In this document: positions 8,560-17,619 of the stretch, in pieces
Layout of the letters: each line of letters begins with the position of its first letter
Position numbering within the stretch: position 1 is the stretch's first letter
From: Acrasis kona
Lineage: Eukaryota; Heterolobosea; Eutetramitea; Acrasida; Acrasidae
DNA: 26,002 bases
Reading direction: 5' to 3'
Assembly: GCA_026419775.2 (NCBI GenBank)
Contig: JAOPGA020000081.1
Location: 1 to 26,002, forward strand
Translations under genes and position numbers: made by a program
Notes under the pieces: model-generated
Told to the model about the DNA's origin: nothing
What the model saw: only the letters and a program-made list of their open reading frames with translations
The model's database searches: none

Positions 8560-10364
8560 CTACATTTTGAATGCGTCCTCCTCATCATTGCCATCATCTG
8601 TACCATCATCTGTACCATCAACATCAACAATGGCAGCAATGTCATGCGATTCATTGGATTTGGAGAGCAAAGGGAAGGTAACACTAACAGGTATTCCTCG
8701 GGCGCCTTTACCACCATTACCGGATACGGAGGGGCACAGGGTGTCAGTTCTCTCATCTAAAGGTGCTATGGCTTTTCTGGTGGCGGCCACGGGTTCTATT
8801 GCCAGACACATTTCAGCATGGGTGGAGATTGGAGCGTCAGGGCAGGTGTTGGAGTGGTGCAAGGGGATAATTATTCCAGTGGATACGAGGAGGCCGATTG
8901 GACGAGAAGGAAGGGGTTTGAGGGATGCGTCGAAGTTGGCATGGGTCACAGAGCTGTTCGGTACATGGATAAAGGCAGGGGTAGCCTGGAACCATGGGCA
9001 ATACACCAATATTTTTGTGTACCAAAACCTGGTCCAAAGTTGTATCGCTTGGTGGCAGATGTTCGGCCTTTGAATGNGTACATAGATATGAGCCAGTACA
9101 AATTCAAATTAGAGAGTATACCGTTCATGTTGGAATTNGNAAGGCTGGCCGGAAGGGGTTCGTATATGTTCAGTTTGGATCTAAGCAATGGGTATTTTCA
9201 TTTAAATATTCACGAGAAGTCACAACGGCTGTTGGCATTTTTCTTCGACAACAAATGGTGGGAATATTACATGCTACCTTTTGGTTATTGTATGGCACCT
9301 TACATATTTACAAAGGTCATGAGGGTTCCGATCAATTATATGAGGAGTTTGGGTGTTTTGGTAAGTATGTATTTGGACGACCTATTTTGTGTACATCCTA
9401 CGTTATCTGGGGCGTTAGAAAACAGATCGCTAGTGGAAAAATTATTCCAAAAGTTAGGCTTAATTCGAGATCCAGCAAAAGGCCAATGGGAACCTGCGCA
9501 AGTAATAGAGATTCTTGTGTTCTTTATAAATTCCAAGGATTTTGTGGTGTCGGTACCGTACAAGAAGATGGAGGCAGTCAAGATGTCTATTGGTTTGTTG
9601 ATCGATTGTATTGGAGCTGGGAAGGTGATTTCTGCGAGGCAGTTGGCGAAGATGGCAGGTACACTGGTTTCGTTTTCACAAGCATTCTTGCCATCCAAGG
9701 TGTTCATCCAAGAACTTCATGGAGTGGTCAGCGCGGCGAATCCAAAATTGGTTGGTTGGGACGCTCCTGAAAAGAGTTCAATCTGAAGAAGGTTTATTTA
9801 CAATGGTTCACGGATTCAAAGTCGGGACTGTGTATGATGAACAGAGGAGGTTCGAGAAACGTTTGGGCAGGAAAACTGGTTCATCAGATTTGGTTGGAGA
9901 TTTTCGATCGTCAGATATATTTTATGGAGCCGGTCTTCAAATCTGGTATTTCGAACGTGCTAGCGGATCAGCTGAGTTGACAGATAGATTACAGCGACTG
10001 GATTCTAACAGACAGTGCTTTTGCCCGGCTTCAACTGGTATTGGGACCATGCAACATAGACCGTTTTGCGTCCAATCTAAACAACAAATTACCGAGGTTC
10101 AATTCGAGATTCAAAGTGGAGGGGACGGAAGCGATAGACGCGTTCTCACAAGATTGGAAGGACACAACCAGTTACTGTTGCATGGCGTTCGAGATTATCC
10201 CGAGGGTTCTCCGTCATATCAAAGAATGCNAAGCGCGAGCTGTCATAGTGGTACCTCGGTGGGAGTCGAGACCTTGGTGGGGTCTTCTCGTGTCAGGGGC
10301 AGGTGGATGGAGTTACATGGAACAGATTTTGCAGAGGGACCAACTCGGCACGTGGAACCGTTAA
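8546..10364 (+). pseudogene. pol: Reverse transcriptase and RNase H polyprotein (broken)
   Basis: An ATG at 8546-8548 overlaps the gag stop by 14 bases. After a Ser-rich linker comes an N-terminal RT region ending 'WVTELFGTWIKAG'. The frame then shifts at GGGG 8978-8981 to 'GSLEPWAIHQYFCVPKPGP' and the RT palm: 'LYRLVADVRPLN', 'FSLDLSNGYFHLNIHEKS', 'MLPFGYCMAPYIFTKVM' and the catalytic VSMYLDD (9361-9381). A second shift near 9777 leads to RNase H ('LQWFTDSKSGLCMMNRGGSR') and 'NVLADQLS', then TGA 9978-9980 exactly where the conserved Arg of 'ADxLSR' belongs. The frame continues with 'DYSDWILTDSAF', 'LGPCNIDRFASNLNNKLPRF' and 'PRWESRPWW', the block that follows RNase H in DIRS-order elements, to TAA 10362-10364. 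N bases fall at 9077, 9138, 9140 and 10230. It would copy element RNA into DNA. The key YLDD is intact but the polyprotein as written is not translatable whole. Confidence 0.85.
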
Positions 10365-10368
10365 AGCA

Positions 10369-11295
10369 ATGTTGGAAAATGGTAGCGGTTCTAGTAGATG
10401 GAGCAAAACTCATTTAAACAAGTTAGCGACGCTAGTCAGATTATCAGACATTCAACCGTCGACAGATAGGACATACTCAACCTATAGGAAAAAGTTTGCT
10501 AAATTTATGATTCGCCGTCAGTACCCAATTTGCATAGAAGCTGTTCTTAATTTCTTGACGGAAGAGTTTTTCAGAACACGTAGTGGTAGGAACACCAGGG
10601 CTAGTGTGTTCGCAATTTTACAACGAGCATCGGCTTTAAATTGGTATGACCTTGTGGAACATCTAAGGTCTAAAGAAGTTTCTGCATTTGTAACAGCGGN
10701 GTGTAAGATATCTCCTGTTGGGTTTAGATTATCACGGGATCCATTTCCTCTGGAGCTCATCAAGTTGTTTGTCGATACAAGAGGGGTTGGTTGGAAGCAT
10801 GGTTATAACCATTACGTCCGTACGTGCGCGTTTGTATTGATGGGATTGCGATGCATGGCNAGGGGTGGTGAGATGGCTAGTTTAATCAAAGAGGATATTA
10901 CATTTGAAACCGACAATGTGCTTATTAACTTCAGACGTACCAAAACGCGCACTTACGGACGCAAAACTAGAGTGTATGCTACAGATTCAATATATTGTCC
11001 TGTGTTTTGGTTGGGGAAATGGATGAAGTTGAGTGTTGGTTCTGTTTCAGTCTTTTTGTTGTACTCTACGGTGGAAATATCTAATCTGTTAAGAGAAATA
11101 GCTGAGCATATGAAATACCCGGGAAAATTTAGTTCCCACTCTTTGCGGATTGGTGGGGCGTCTGAGGCTGGTATCGCGGGGGTTCCCTATGCTACTATTC
11201 AAATCATTGGAGATTGGACCTCAGCATCTTTAGATTTGTATTTGCGTTCTGATTCAAGACTGGGTAGAAATTTGTCGAAGATGATGGGTTTTTGA
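10369..11295 (+). CDS. Tyrosine recombinase (integrase) of the Ngaro-like element
   Basis: From ATG 10369, four bases after the pol stop, 308 codons run without a break to TGA 11293-11295. The N-terminal SAM-like region includes 'DIQPSTDRTYSTYRKKFAKF'. The catalytic set is complete: Arg165 in RGGEMASL, a Lys-rich beta region (NFRRTKTRTYGRKTRV), His257 and Arg260 in SHSLRIGG, Trp283 in GDWTSASLDLYL and Tyr291 eight residues later. Such enzymes integrate the circular DNA copy of DIRS-order elements and leave no target duplication. Two N bases occur (10700 and 10860), the second in the codon just before catalytic Arg165. This is the best preserved gene of the element and the only one that could encode an active enzyme as written. 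The tandem pol and recombinase order without overlap is usual for Ngaro and PAT types. Confidence 0.88.
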   Translation: MLENGSGSSRWSKTHLNKLATLVRLSDIQPSTDRTYSTYRKKFAKFMIRRQYPICIEAVLNFLTEEFFRTRSGRNTRASVFAILQRASALNWYDLVEHLRSKEVSAFVTAXCKISPVGFRLSRDPFPLELIKLFVDTRGVGWKHGYNHYVRTCAFVLMGLRCMXRGGEMASLIKEDITFETDNVLINFRRTKTRTYGRKTRVYATDSIYCPVFWLGKWMKLSVGSVSVFLLYSTVEISNLLREIAEHMKYPGKFSSHSLRIGGASEAGIAGVPYATIQIIGDWTSASLDLYLRSDSRLGRNLSKMMGF

Positions 11296-11332
11296 ATATT
11301 TGAATAAAGTGTCATTAATAATCTCTGAAGTA

Positions 11333-11364
11333 CGCCATATTTGAACAACTCCTGATTGTAAAAT
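11333..11364 (+). repeat. Split direct repeat B1
   Basis: A 32-bp sequence starting cgccatatttgaacaactcc and ending ttgtaaaat, identical to 12099-12130. It abuts A2 with a few shared bases, giving the B1-A2 junction typical of split-direct-repeat retrotransposons. It lies 37 bases after the recombinase stop. Confidence 0.88.
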
Positions 11365-11494
11365 TGATGTTTGTTGTAACAACAAACTGAAGTTTTTCCT
11401 AGTCAATCAGGAGTTGAGTATAAATTCAACGGTCAAATATATTGTCCGCTTGAATTTTATTTTCTTTGGATACACACCTCTGTTGTATATCGCT
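11362..11494 (+). repeat. Split direct repeat A2
   Basis: Second copy of the A repeat, matching 7481-7601 from 'aattgatgtttgttg' to 'ttgtatatcgct' with small insertions. Substitutions are few over the 90-bp core from 'ctagtcaatcagg' onward (for example t/c in 'attcaa[t/c]ggtc'), so the two copies separated fairly recently or were homogenised during replication. Confidence 0.9.
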
Positions 11495-12098
11495 CCCACC
11501 CTCCCACCGCTTGTTTAGTTCTCTGTATAGTTTGGTAGTTTTCGCGTTTATGAGTAAGGGGGGAGCATATAATAGAGGTTGATCAAGGAGGTCATTAGAA
11601 AGAAGGGAAGATTATCTGTACTACACATTAGGTGGATAGAGGGCTAAAGATAAAATAGGATAGAGATTGATTATGTGAGATCTAAGGATAGGACCAGGTG
11701 GAGAAGAGTTGAGGCTCGTTAATAATAGGTTGCGTGCCTACTAGAGGATTGCGGTCTGTTCATAGGTATTATGATATTATGATATTGGATTGAGGTCCAT
11801 TAATTAGAGGTTGCAGATTAGATTGACCATTAGAGGATTGCGGTCCTTAATAGACATCATTATAATTGTGAAAGGGGTTGAGGCCTAGGAGGTTGCGGCC
11901 TAAAAGTATTGGATTGAGGTCCATTAATTAGAGGATGTGCATGGTGAGATACGAAGATAGGGAGTCGAGGCTTCAATACTTTGGGTAGTGGTTGTTAGGA
12001 TAAGGTGAGAAGATAGAATAGCAGTAGTGTCAGGATCACAAGGGATTTGATGTGATTAAAGATGTGTAGTGAGGTGATGTATTATCCATAGAAATAAA
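11495..12098 (+). other. G-rich, internally repetitive spacer between A2 and B2
   Basis: About 600 bases without open frames, unusually G-rich on this strand. It holds degenerate repeats built on 'ggattg(a/c)ggtcc' and 'gaggttgcggcc'. One 28-bp word starting tattggattgaggtcc occurs exactly at 11783-11810 and 11907-11934. In canonical Ngaro elements A2 and B2 are adjacent, so this spacer is unexpected. It may be a non-autonomous derivative with the same ends (A2-spacer-B2) placed head-to-tail behind the full element. Confidence 0.6.
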
Positions 12099-12130
12099 CG
12101 CCATATTTGAACAACTCCTGATTGTAAAAT
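12099..12130 (+). repeat. Split direct repeat B2, probable element 3' end
   Basis: Identical over 32 bp to B1 (11333-11364). Sequence after 12130 (gtaaagaatgaaac) no longer matches the element, so 12130 is the likely right boundary. Confidence 0.88.
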
Positions 12131-12676
12131 GTAAAGAATGAAACAATTGGAATTGATGTTTTGCATTCTTCTATGTATAGTTCATTGTCTTTAGGTGGAA
12201 CAGCTATTTTTTTTTGTGTTCTTTTCTAATAAGTTTAGAAAAAAATATTTAAAATAGTGTACTTACATTACCTTTTATTGGTGTATTAATATCCATTATT
12301 TGTTAACAGCCAACATATTAAACATTGAGGTATATAATAAACGTACATATTGTGCTATTGGTGGGTGGTTGACTTGACCGGCCGGTTATAATTATATATA
12401 TTTTTGAACAATAAAAAATAACTTATTTTATATAAAATAAATAGAAAAAAATCAAAATTAATGGCACTTTTGTTAAATTTTGAAATGGATAATTATTGAT
12501 AAAGATAGATGTTTTGAAACAGGTCTTTGTAATTTAATTTTAATAAACCAAAAGTGAAATTATTTCAAAAAACAAAAGTTTAAAAACAGTCAGACTTATA
12601 CCTTACAGCTTATATACCTTTGACAATATGATCTCTAACTACTTTTTACACACTATTGTATTTTTAAACATCACTT
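12131..12676. other. AT-rich non-coding stretch
   Basis: Very AT-rich with long A and T runs and no coding-like frame. A perfect 10-bp palindrome accggccggt lies near 12377-12386. No gene or element end was recognised. Confidence 0.4.
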
Positions 12677-12762
12677 TTGTCTGTAATACCTCTTTGCCCA
12701 CTATCCTCCCCTACTACCTCTCTATTGACCCCCTTCTCGTTGTCACTTTTCACAACTTTAGT

Positions 12763-12886
12763 GGAAAATAATGATAATAGTGATATTATCAATCAGAGTG
12801 ACTCTGACAATACAATGTCAGTCAAATTAGGTAACCCTAGAATACTGAATGTTATTCCCATAAAAATGAAGAAAAAGCTGAAATAG
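12763..12886 (+). CDS. Possible 3' exon, unknown protein
   Basis: After a pyrimidine-rich stretch ending 'cacaactttag' the plus strand encodes about 41 residues ('ENNDNSDIINQSDSDNTM', 'LGNPRILNVIPIKMKKKLK') to TAG. The acidic and Asn-rich then basic composition and the acceptor-like site suggest a short terminal exon. No upstream exon was found and no family is recognised. Confidence 0.25.
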
Positions 12887-12927
12887 TATTTTGTAAACTG
12901 AAATTGTTTATTGTAATTTTATATCCA

Positions 12928-12983
12928 ATCTCAGTCCTGAGACAGATTTGCGGAAAGCGGGTATTCAGTCTCAGTGCTGAGAC
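12928..12983. repeat. Pair of near-identical 16-bp palindromes
   Basis: Positions 12928-12943 (atctcagtcctgagac) and 12968-12983 (gtctcagtgctgagac) are near-perfect palindromes differing at two positions, spaced 40 bases apart. They could form small hairpins or be paired protein-binding sites. Nothing else identifies their role. Confidence 0.5.
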
Positions 12984-13408
12984 AAGGTATAGTGGTACCA
13001 GGCATATTAATGCTAAGTAAAAACATTTTTTAGGTTTCCAACCTTTACTAAGAGTTATAACCATAGCATTTGTTATTACAGTTTATTTCAGACATCCTCT
13101 CAACTGCAAATCCAACGGTGGGTTATTCGCTAAATGTCAATCTCATCAACTCATTCACAAAGTAATGTGCGGATATCTGAAAAATGAAAACAATGTCTTA
13201 AAAATAAAAACTTGTCTTAAAAATGAAAATTTGAGATAACTCATCGGAAAATGACTTTGATGAAAAGTAATGTCCTCCAACTTGATTATACAATAACGTA
13301 AATCATTATTAAGGTTAGAATGCTTTTATATTCGTAACCCTAACATACATTTTTACTTGTTGTCGAATGATGGTAACTAATGTTGAATTCCAACAACCAT
13401 CAAAAGTT

Positions 13409-13497
13409 AGTTACCTATTACTTTCTGGAGAATCAACTTCCACCGAGCCAGTTGTTCTTCAATTGGTTTCCGTTGCTCGCGCTCTGCAATTCGGTTG
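13409..13497 (-). CDS. Possible short exon with helical character
   Basis: The minus strand encodes 'RIAEREQRKPIEEQLARWKL' between an acceptor-like 'CCGAATTGCAG' and a donor-like 'AAAGTAATAG' or, a little further on, a TAA. The amphipathic Glu/Arg/Leu pattern looks like a coiled coil. It is short and isolated, so confidence is low. Confidence 0.2.
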
Positions 13498-13651
13498 TTA
13501 CATCTCGGTTGTTGGACAATAGGTTGATAGAAGTTTACAATTAGTGTGAAGGTTTGCGAAAATCAAAAGCCACTCGAACGCTGACTGTACTATAAATACA
13601 ATGTTGTTAATGCATATTTATAACAGTGAGGGCACTATTTATTTTTGTACA

Positions 13652-14080
13652 CTACATAAAAATACTATTATCAAGATCGGAGTTGTCATCAGATTCAAAC
13701 TCAATACCGGTTACTCCACGCGATGGGCTTGTTGGCCGAGGATCTTCCATGAGGCTTCCTGTGTTCTTGTTGATTATATTAGTAATGCCTAGAGTTTTTT
13801 GGATTGCAAAGTTAAAACCGTGCGAGTGTTTACCATGCCGCCTCTCATTCTTCTTTTTACCAGTATCCTTGTGTGCAGCATTATTGACATTTCGGCGAAG
13901 GTTTTTACATGTTTCTGTAATGTCAAAAATGTTGACCACCGCCAAAGTGACAACAATATTATAACAAATTCCAAGTGATTTTGCATTCTGTCAAAGTTGA
14001 AATGCGGCAATGAGTCGGCATGGATCACACGCCTTCTCAAGTTAGGCTTGCTCTTTTTCTGATCCTCTCAATTTTTAAAG
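13652..14080 (-). CDS. Possible 3' part of a minus-strand gene, unknown
   Basis: Two overlapping coding-like frames lie on the minus strand. The upstream one (about 14076-13960) reads 'EDQKKSKPNLRRRVIHADS' and 'LPHFNFDRMQNHLEF'. The downstream one (about 13985-13652) has a hydrophobic stretch ('NIVVTLAVVNIFDI') and then a polar tail ('ETCKNLRRNVNNAAHKDTG', 'GIEFESDDNSDLDNSIFM') to the stop. A hydrophobic segment followed by a long polar tail would fit the C-terminus of a membrane protein, but that is a guess. Joining them needs a one-base shift or a small intron I could not place in phase. A site resembling the local short introns (GTATGA to CTAACCC to TTATTAG, 38 nt) sits upstream at 14088-14125 but does not keep frame. 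Confidence 0.3.
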
Positions 14081-14125
14081 CCTTAGCCTAATAACAGGGT
14101 TAGAAGCACAGTGTGTTTATCATAC

Positions 14126-14876
14126 CTTTTATTTGCTAATGGACAACTCTATTATAGTCAATGTTGTTGTAGGTTAGAATGCGGTAATATTCTCTCCTCT
14201 CAAATATATTCTGAAAGTGTCTAACATGATTCTCGAAAGTTTAGATATATTGTTAATAAACAAATTTCATTTTTAACGCGCAATGTATTCTGGTATGATG
14301 TAGATGCACCTCGTAAAATTTGAGATCTCATGCTCAAACTAAAGTGATTATTCCTTCCAAAGTCATGCATTGAACCCTACTCTCTGAATCACTATTTATT
14401 GATGTATCCCAATGCTATAAGATGCCCTGATTTTGATGCAGCGATTTGTTTGATATAATTTGATTCCTTGTAAAGTGTCGGTCAACTTTTGAATTGGAAA
14501 CTTTGAAGACATATGAGGCAGCAACAGAGTCGTCAATGAAAAGGTGGAAAGTAATCGTGCAATGCATTTTGATAATACAAGCCAGTCTTATTAGCCTACA
14601 AATCATTTTACACAACATCTAGGACATTCATTGGACGACACCAAGATAGGATAACATATGTTACATCAAGCAACACCTTGCATAATTGCGCCACCCAACC
14701 AGAATGTACATTCAACAATAAACATCTTTTGAATTCTTTACTTTAGAAGTATAGTCACTATATTAAATCACTTTATTGAATAACTTATTAAAAGTATCAA
14801 ATAAGCATCTATGTAAATATGCAACAGCAATATATATAAGAATTAAGTATATAAAAACATTATAAAACACAAGCAT
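14126..14876. other. Region without a supported gene
   Basis: AT-rich sequence. A minus-strand open stretch at 14415-14618 lacks protein-like composition and has no recognisable product. No repeat or element end was found here. Confidence 0.35.
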
Positions 14877-15484
14877 TTATTTTTTTAAATCAATTTTCAA
14901 TCTTTCAGCTATGTTGGTAGAATCTACATGCTCAATACCATTGCCGTCATTACAATGCTCTGCATGTTTTTTACTTTTATTGACAGAGCTAATAATGTTC
15001 AACAATTTTTGAGCAATTCTACAGTTCTCTTCAAAACTATCATTTGCCTTAGTAAAAAATGCAATGCGTAATGGACTAGTGACATAGTATCTGTCACACC
15101 CAGGACAATCATAATGATATGTCTTGCCCACTTCAAGTGACTTGGCCAATTCATAACTCCATCCACTTGAAGTTCTTTTATTTTGGTTACCCTTAGCTTT
15201 TTTAGCCTTTTTAGCCTTGGGTGCACTTTTTCCAACTGGGGCCTTTCTTTTCTTGGTGGCCAACCTCTCTTCTTCTATTTCTGCAGCTGCAATCCTGGCA
15301 ATTCTATCAGCTTTTTCTTCCTCAGTCTCTTCATCCTCATCAGGGTCTTCAAAAATGATTTTTGTTTTTTTGACAGGAGCAGCCGCAGGTACAATTACAG
15401 ATGGAGGGATCTCATCATCAGATGATATATTGGATTCATTTAAGATAACTCCCTCCAGATTATCTTCTTCAATAGTCCATCACC
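14877..15484 (-). CDS. Charged nuclear-type protein with CxxC motif, divergent partner of the following gene
   Basis: The frame runs from about 15475 to the stop at 14877. It encodes an acidic start ('IEEDNLEGVILNES', 'ISSDDEIPPS'), an Asp/Glu/Ala-rich helix, a strongly basic Lys/Ala cluster (KAPVGKSAPKAKKAKKAKG) that could be a nuclear localisation or DNA-binding tail, and a C-terminal region with 'TYHYDCPGCDRYYVTSP' (CxxC) and a helix-rich end. It finishes 'HCNDGNGIEHVDS' plus about 13 residues. The start is uncertain: ATG codons at 15487-15482 are one frame off, so a one-base error or a short upstream exon is likely. Its upstream end lies about 65 bases from the start of the plus-strand gene, so they share a promoter region. 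The tail matches the accessory gene at 1060-1816. No family is recognised. Confidence 0.5.
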
Positions 15485-15549
15485 ATCTTAGCAGGATATT
15501 TGTAACCCAATTCCTCAATCAATTTTGTTAAAATATACCAAACAAAATC
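15485..15549. promoter_or_regulatory. Shared intergenic region of a divergent gene pair
   Basis: About 65 AT-rich bases separate the two divergent starts, so any promoters must overlap or lie inside the genes. The tract near 15528-15539 (taaaatatacca) could contribute a TATA-like element to the plus-strand gene. This is inferred from position only. Confidence 0.3.
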
Positions 15550-16600
15550 ATGTCACATACTAATCAAGAGTTATCCCAGTCTATTTTGAATGTCAACCCC
15601 ATAAGGTATGACCTAAATAGTGATTCTGATAGAATTATTTCAACTGAAAATAGTCAAATTAATACCTTATCAAATAATCTTAAAAATAATTTTACAAAAA
15701 TTTTATCACTTCTTGGTTTTAATGATAATATTAATCAAGATATATTATCAGACTACATTTCACATGTCAAATTGGACAGCAGACCCATCAGGAGACTCAA
15801 CACAAGAGATACAGCGAAGTCCTGATTGATATCACACAAGAGCTCTTCCAAATTTGATACCCCAAACAAAAAATTAAGTTATACCATGAAGCAAGTGTCA
15901 TATACCCTGAGGATAGGACATTTGGCCACGGGTGTATCAACATGGTTTTGGGCATTCAAGATGAGGAAGAGCCAATTAACCGACCTAATCCCATCTTATT
16001 TGTTTTGGAGTCAAAAAGCCACCTTAGTAAAGAGAAAACAAAGCACCAGGCCCAAACAGTGGCGGAAATAATGGCGGCAAGTACAGCAAACCACAAATCA
16101 TTTCCATATTACGCTGTTCCGTGCCATGCCATGCTCTTGGATGGTCTGAATTGCCGTCTTTTCAGGTGACAGAGCACACTATTTTCATTGGAATGACCAA
16201 AATCATCAATATTGGTAACAATAAAGATGATTTGGTGTTCAAGCCAAGTAATTCGCTCAAAAGCATTGTCATAATGCTGAAGGTATTGATGGACTCCTTT
16301 ACATTGGTTTCTATAGATCTAGTTATAATTTGCTGCTCAAATATCTTGTAAGTTAATACAACACACTTTGCTAATCTGCTTTAGGACAAAACAAGATGTG
16401 TGAGCATCAACAGAAATACGTTCACAGATGTGAACATTATACCAGCTGTCATTGAATTCAGCAACATTAGTGAGGTGCTGTCAAGCGGGTTAGATAAGAT
16501 AGATGGTGGATATAAATCATTCTTCCAAGCAAAGATTGAAGAACGTGGTGTTTTATTCGTTCAGACTTGTTATGAAGAACTTGTATTTGCAAGAGACTAA
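15550..16600 (+). pseudogene. Possible PD-(D/E)XK nuclease-like protein, spliced and frame-broken
   Basis: From ATG 15550 the N-terminal part is Asn/Ser-rich and helical ('SDSDRIISTENSQINTL', 'LLGFNDNINQDILSDYISHV'). After one or two frame breaks near 15770-15870 comes the best conserved block: 'LYHEASVIYPEDRTFGHGC', then 'NPILFVLESKSHLSKEKTK' and 'HQAQTVAEIMAASTANH'. An Asp, a hydrophobic strand ending in ExK and a following Gln-rich helix fit the core of PD-(D/E)XK nucleases. The frame breaks again near 16167. The end reads 'EGIDGLLYIGFYRSSYNLLL' before a clean 37-nt intron (16348-16384, GTAAGT to GCTAAT to CTTTAG), and the last exon ends at TAA 16598-16600. The family match is by motif only and remains tentative. 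Confidence 0.5.
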
Positions 16601-17130
16601 TAAAACAAAATAGTCTATCTTAGAGTTTACTTTATCAGTACTTATCCGTGGAATTTATTGTACAAACAAATGGGATACTGACATAATTAAATTACATCTT
16701 CATATGCTAATGGTACATTGCCTGCGTGTATTCTCTAACATAGCCTTAAGAGAGCTTTCTATTGATATATTTGAGGCAGAAAATAAAATAGCCAATTATT
16801 ATTATTATCAAGACATATTCAAAGAACACCAATCATTTTTATAAAAACATGCTAATGATGATAATAATTAGAACTCATTCATTATGAAGAACAAAAAATA
16901 TCATAGGGAAGAAAGAGTCATCTAGCATTATTAAAATAAAAAAGTTGGTAAAAAATGATAAGAATTATGACTTGATAATTAGAAAAGAGATTTTAGTATA
17001 TGAAGAGTATTCATAATGGTTCAAGTTGCTTTTAAAAGACAATTAAGGATGTATAGTTAGCTTGATAAATGATGTTAGATGCAGCTATTTATCAATCAAT
17101 AACCAATTTGTAAATGTTACAAGCATTACT
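16601..17130. other. AT-rich spacer
   Basis: No supported gene. The sequence is rich in ATT/AAT repeats around 16795-16870 (including short 'attatt' runs) and A-rich tracts near 16930-16990. It lies between the nuclease-like gene and the interrupted small ORF and probably holds the latter's promoter. Confidence 0.35.
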
Positions 17131-17187
17131 ATGACCAAAAAAATGCACAATCTAATCAGGAACCAACAATTTCAACAGCAGCAGAAC

Positions 17188-17203
17188 AAGCGGCTATTTA
17201 AGG
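17188..17203 (+). repeat. Target-site duplication, left copy
   Basis: aagcggctatttaagg, identical to 17604-17619. The two copies bracket the truncated LINE exactly, and the right copy directly follows its A-rich tail. Confidence 0.92.
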
Positions 17204-17603
17204 TTCGAGGCATTTTTAAATTTTGGGGAGCGCCATATTATTTGACGCAGCGTGGAATTGAAGGAAGCGAAGAAATGTCAGAGTTGCCGGAAGATTGGAA
17301 GAGGTCCATTTATGCTAGTATGCTAGGATATGTTAGTATGGACACTTTCAAGCGATTCAACAAGCACTTTAGAGTTCTCAAGCCTCTCTCTGTACTCCAA
17401 AAAATCTCTACAATACTCATGGAAACTTCCCGTTCCATTTGGACCGCTCGATGTGTTTACAAGGCAAACTGTGAACACGAGCAATCACCTTCTCGGTGAT
17501 TTGTATATATAATTTTTTGTGTAAGGTAACTCATCAATAACCATTGACGGGGGTTGTAAAACTACCAATAAACTTTCAGGCTTATCCCTGTTTTCTAAAA
17601 AAA
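17204..17603 (+). mobile_element. 5'-truncated LINE (non-LTR) insertion, copy 1
   Basis: The 400-bp insert begins inside the element's coding region, carries only the C-terminal domain ('IFKFWGAPYYLTQRGIEG', 'RSIYASMLGYVSMDTFKRF', 'LMETSRSIWTARC') to TGA near 17498, then about 90 bases of 3' untranslated sequence and an A tail at 17597-17603. Truncation at the 5' end, an A tail and 16-bp flanking duplications are the hallmarks of target-primed reverse transcription. The preserved domain has no interruption, so insertion is probably recent compared with copies 2 and 3. Confidence 0.9.
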
Positions 17604-17619
17604 AAGCGGCTATTTAAGG
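17604..17619 (+). repeat. Target-site duplication, right copy
   Basis: Exact second copy of aagcggctatttaagg, immediately after the A tail of the LINE insert. Confidence 0.92.

Larger units (their letters stand above)
7481..12130 (+). mobile_element. Ngaro/PAT-type DIRS-order retrotransposon
   Basis: The element has the order A1, gag, pol (RT and RNase H), tyrosine recombinase, B1, A2, B2. A1/A2 and B1/B2 form the split direct repeats that mark Ngaro and PAT families and separate them from DIRS1, which has inverted repeats. No methyltransferase domain is seen between RNase H and recombinase, which favours a Ngaro-like assignment. B1 runs directly into A2 (gattgtaaaattgatg), as expected of a circle junction. 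The left flank reads 'caaagaaa' and the right flank 'gtaaagaatg', with no obvious target duplication, as expected for tyrosine-recombinase integration at a short shared sequence. The coding regions contain several one-base frame breaks, one nonsense codon and N bases. Confidence 0.85.

Noticed and set aside
8289-8756. Minus-strand 155-codon ORF with many Pro and Leu
   Set aside because: Lies antisense to Gag and the start of pol, where the plus-strand zinc knuckle and Gly/Asn tail are clear.
8560-9009. Minus-strand 149-codon ORF
   Set aside because: Antisense to the N-terminal RT region; no family resemblance.
7481-12130. LTR retrotransposon or endogenous retrovirus
   Set aside because: There are no long terminal repeats, protease or DDE integrase; the tyrosine recombinase and split direct repeats define a DIRS-order element.
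12852-13064. Minus-strand ORF of 70 codons
   Set aside because: Composition is typical of random AT-rich sequence and it spans the two palindromes.
14415-14618. Minus-strand ORF of 67 codons
   Set aside because: Ile/Cys/Leu-rich random-looking sequence without a start context or neighbours.
15480-15510. A second ultra-short intron (GTGATGG to AAGAAG, 20 nt) at the start of the minus-strand gene
   Set aside because: It has GT and AG ends and the same length as the candidate at 5064-5083, but its removal does not give the correct downstream frame.
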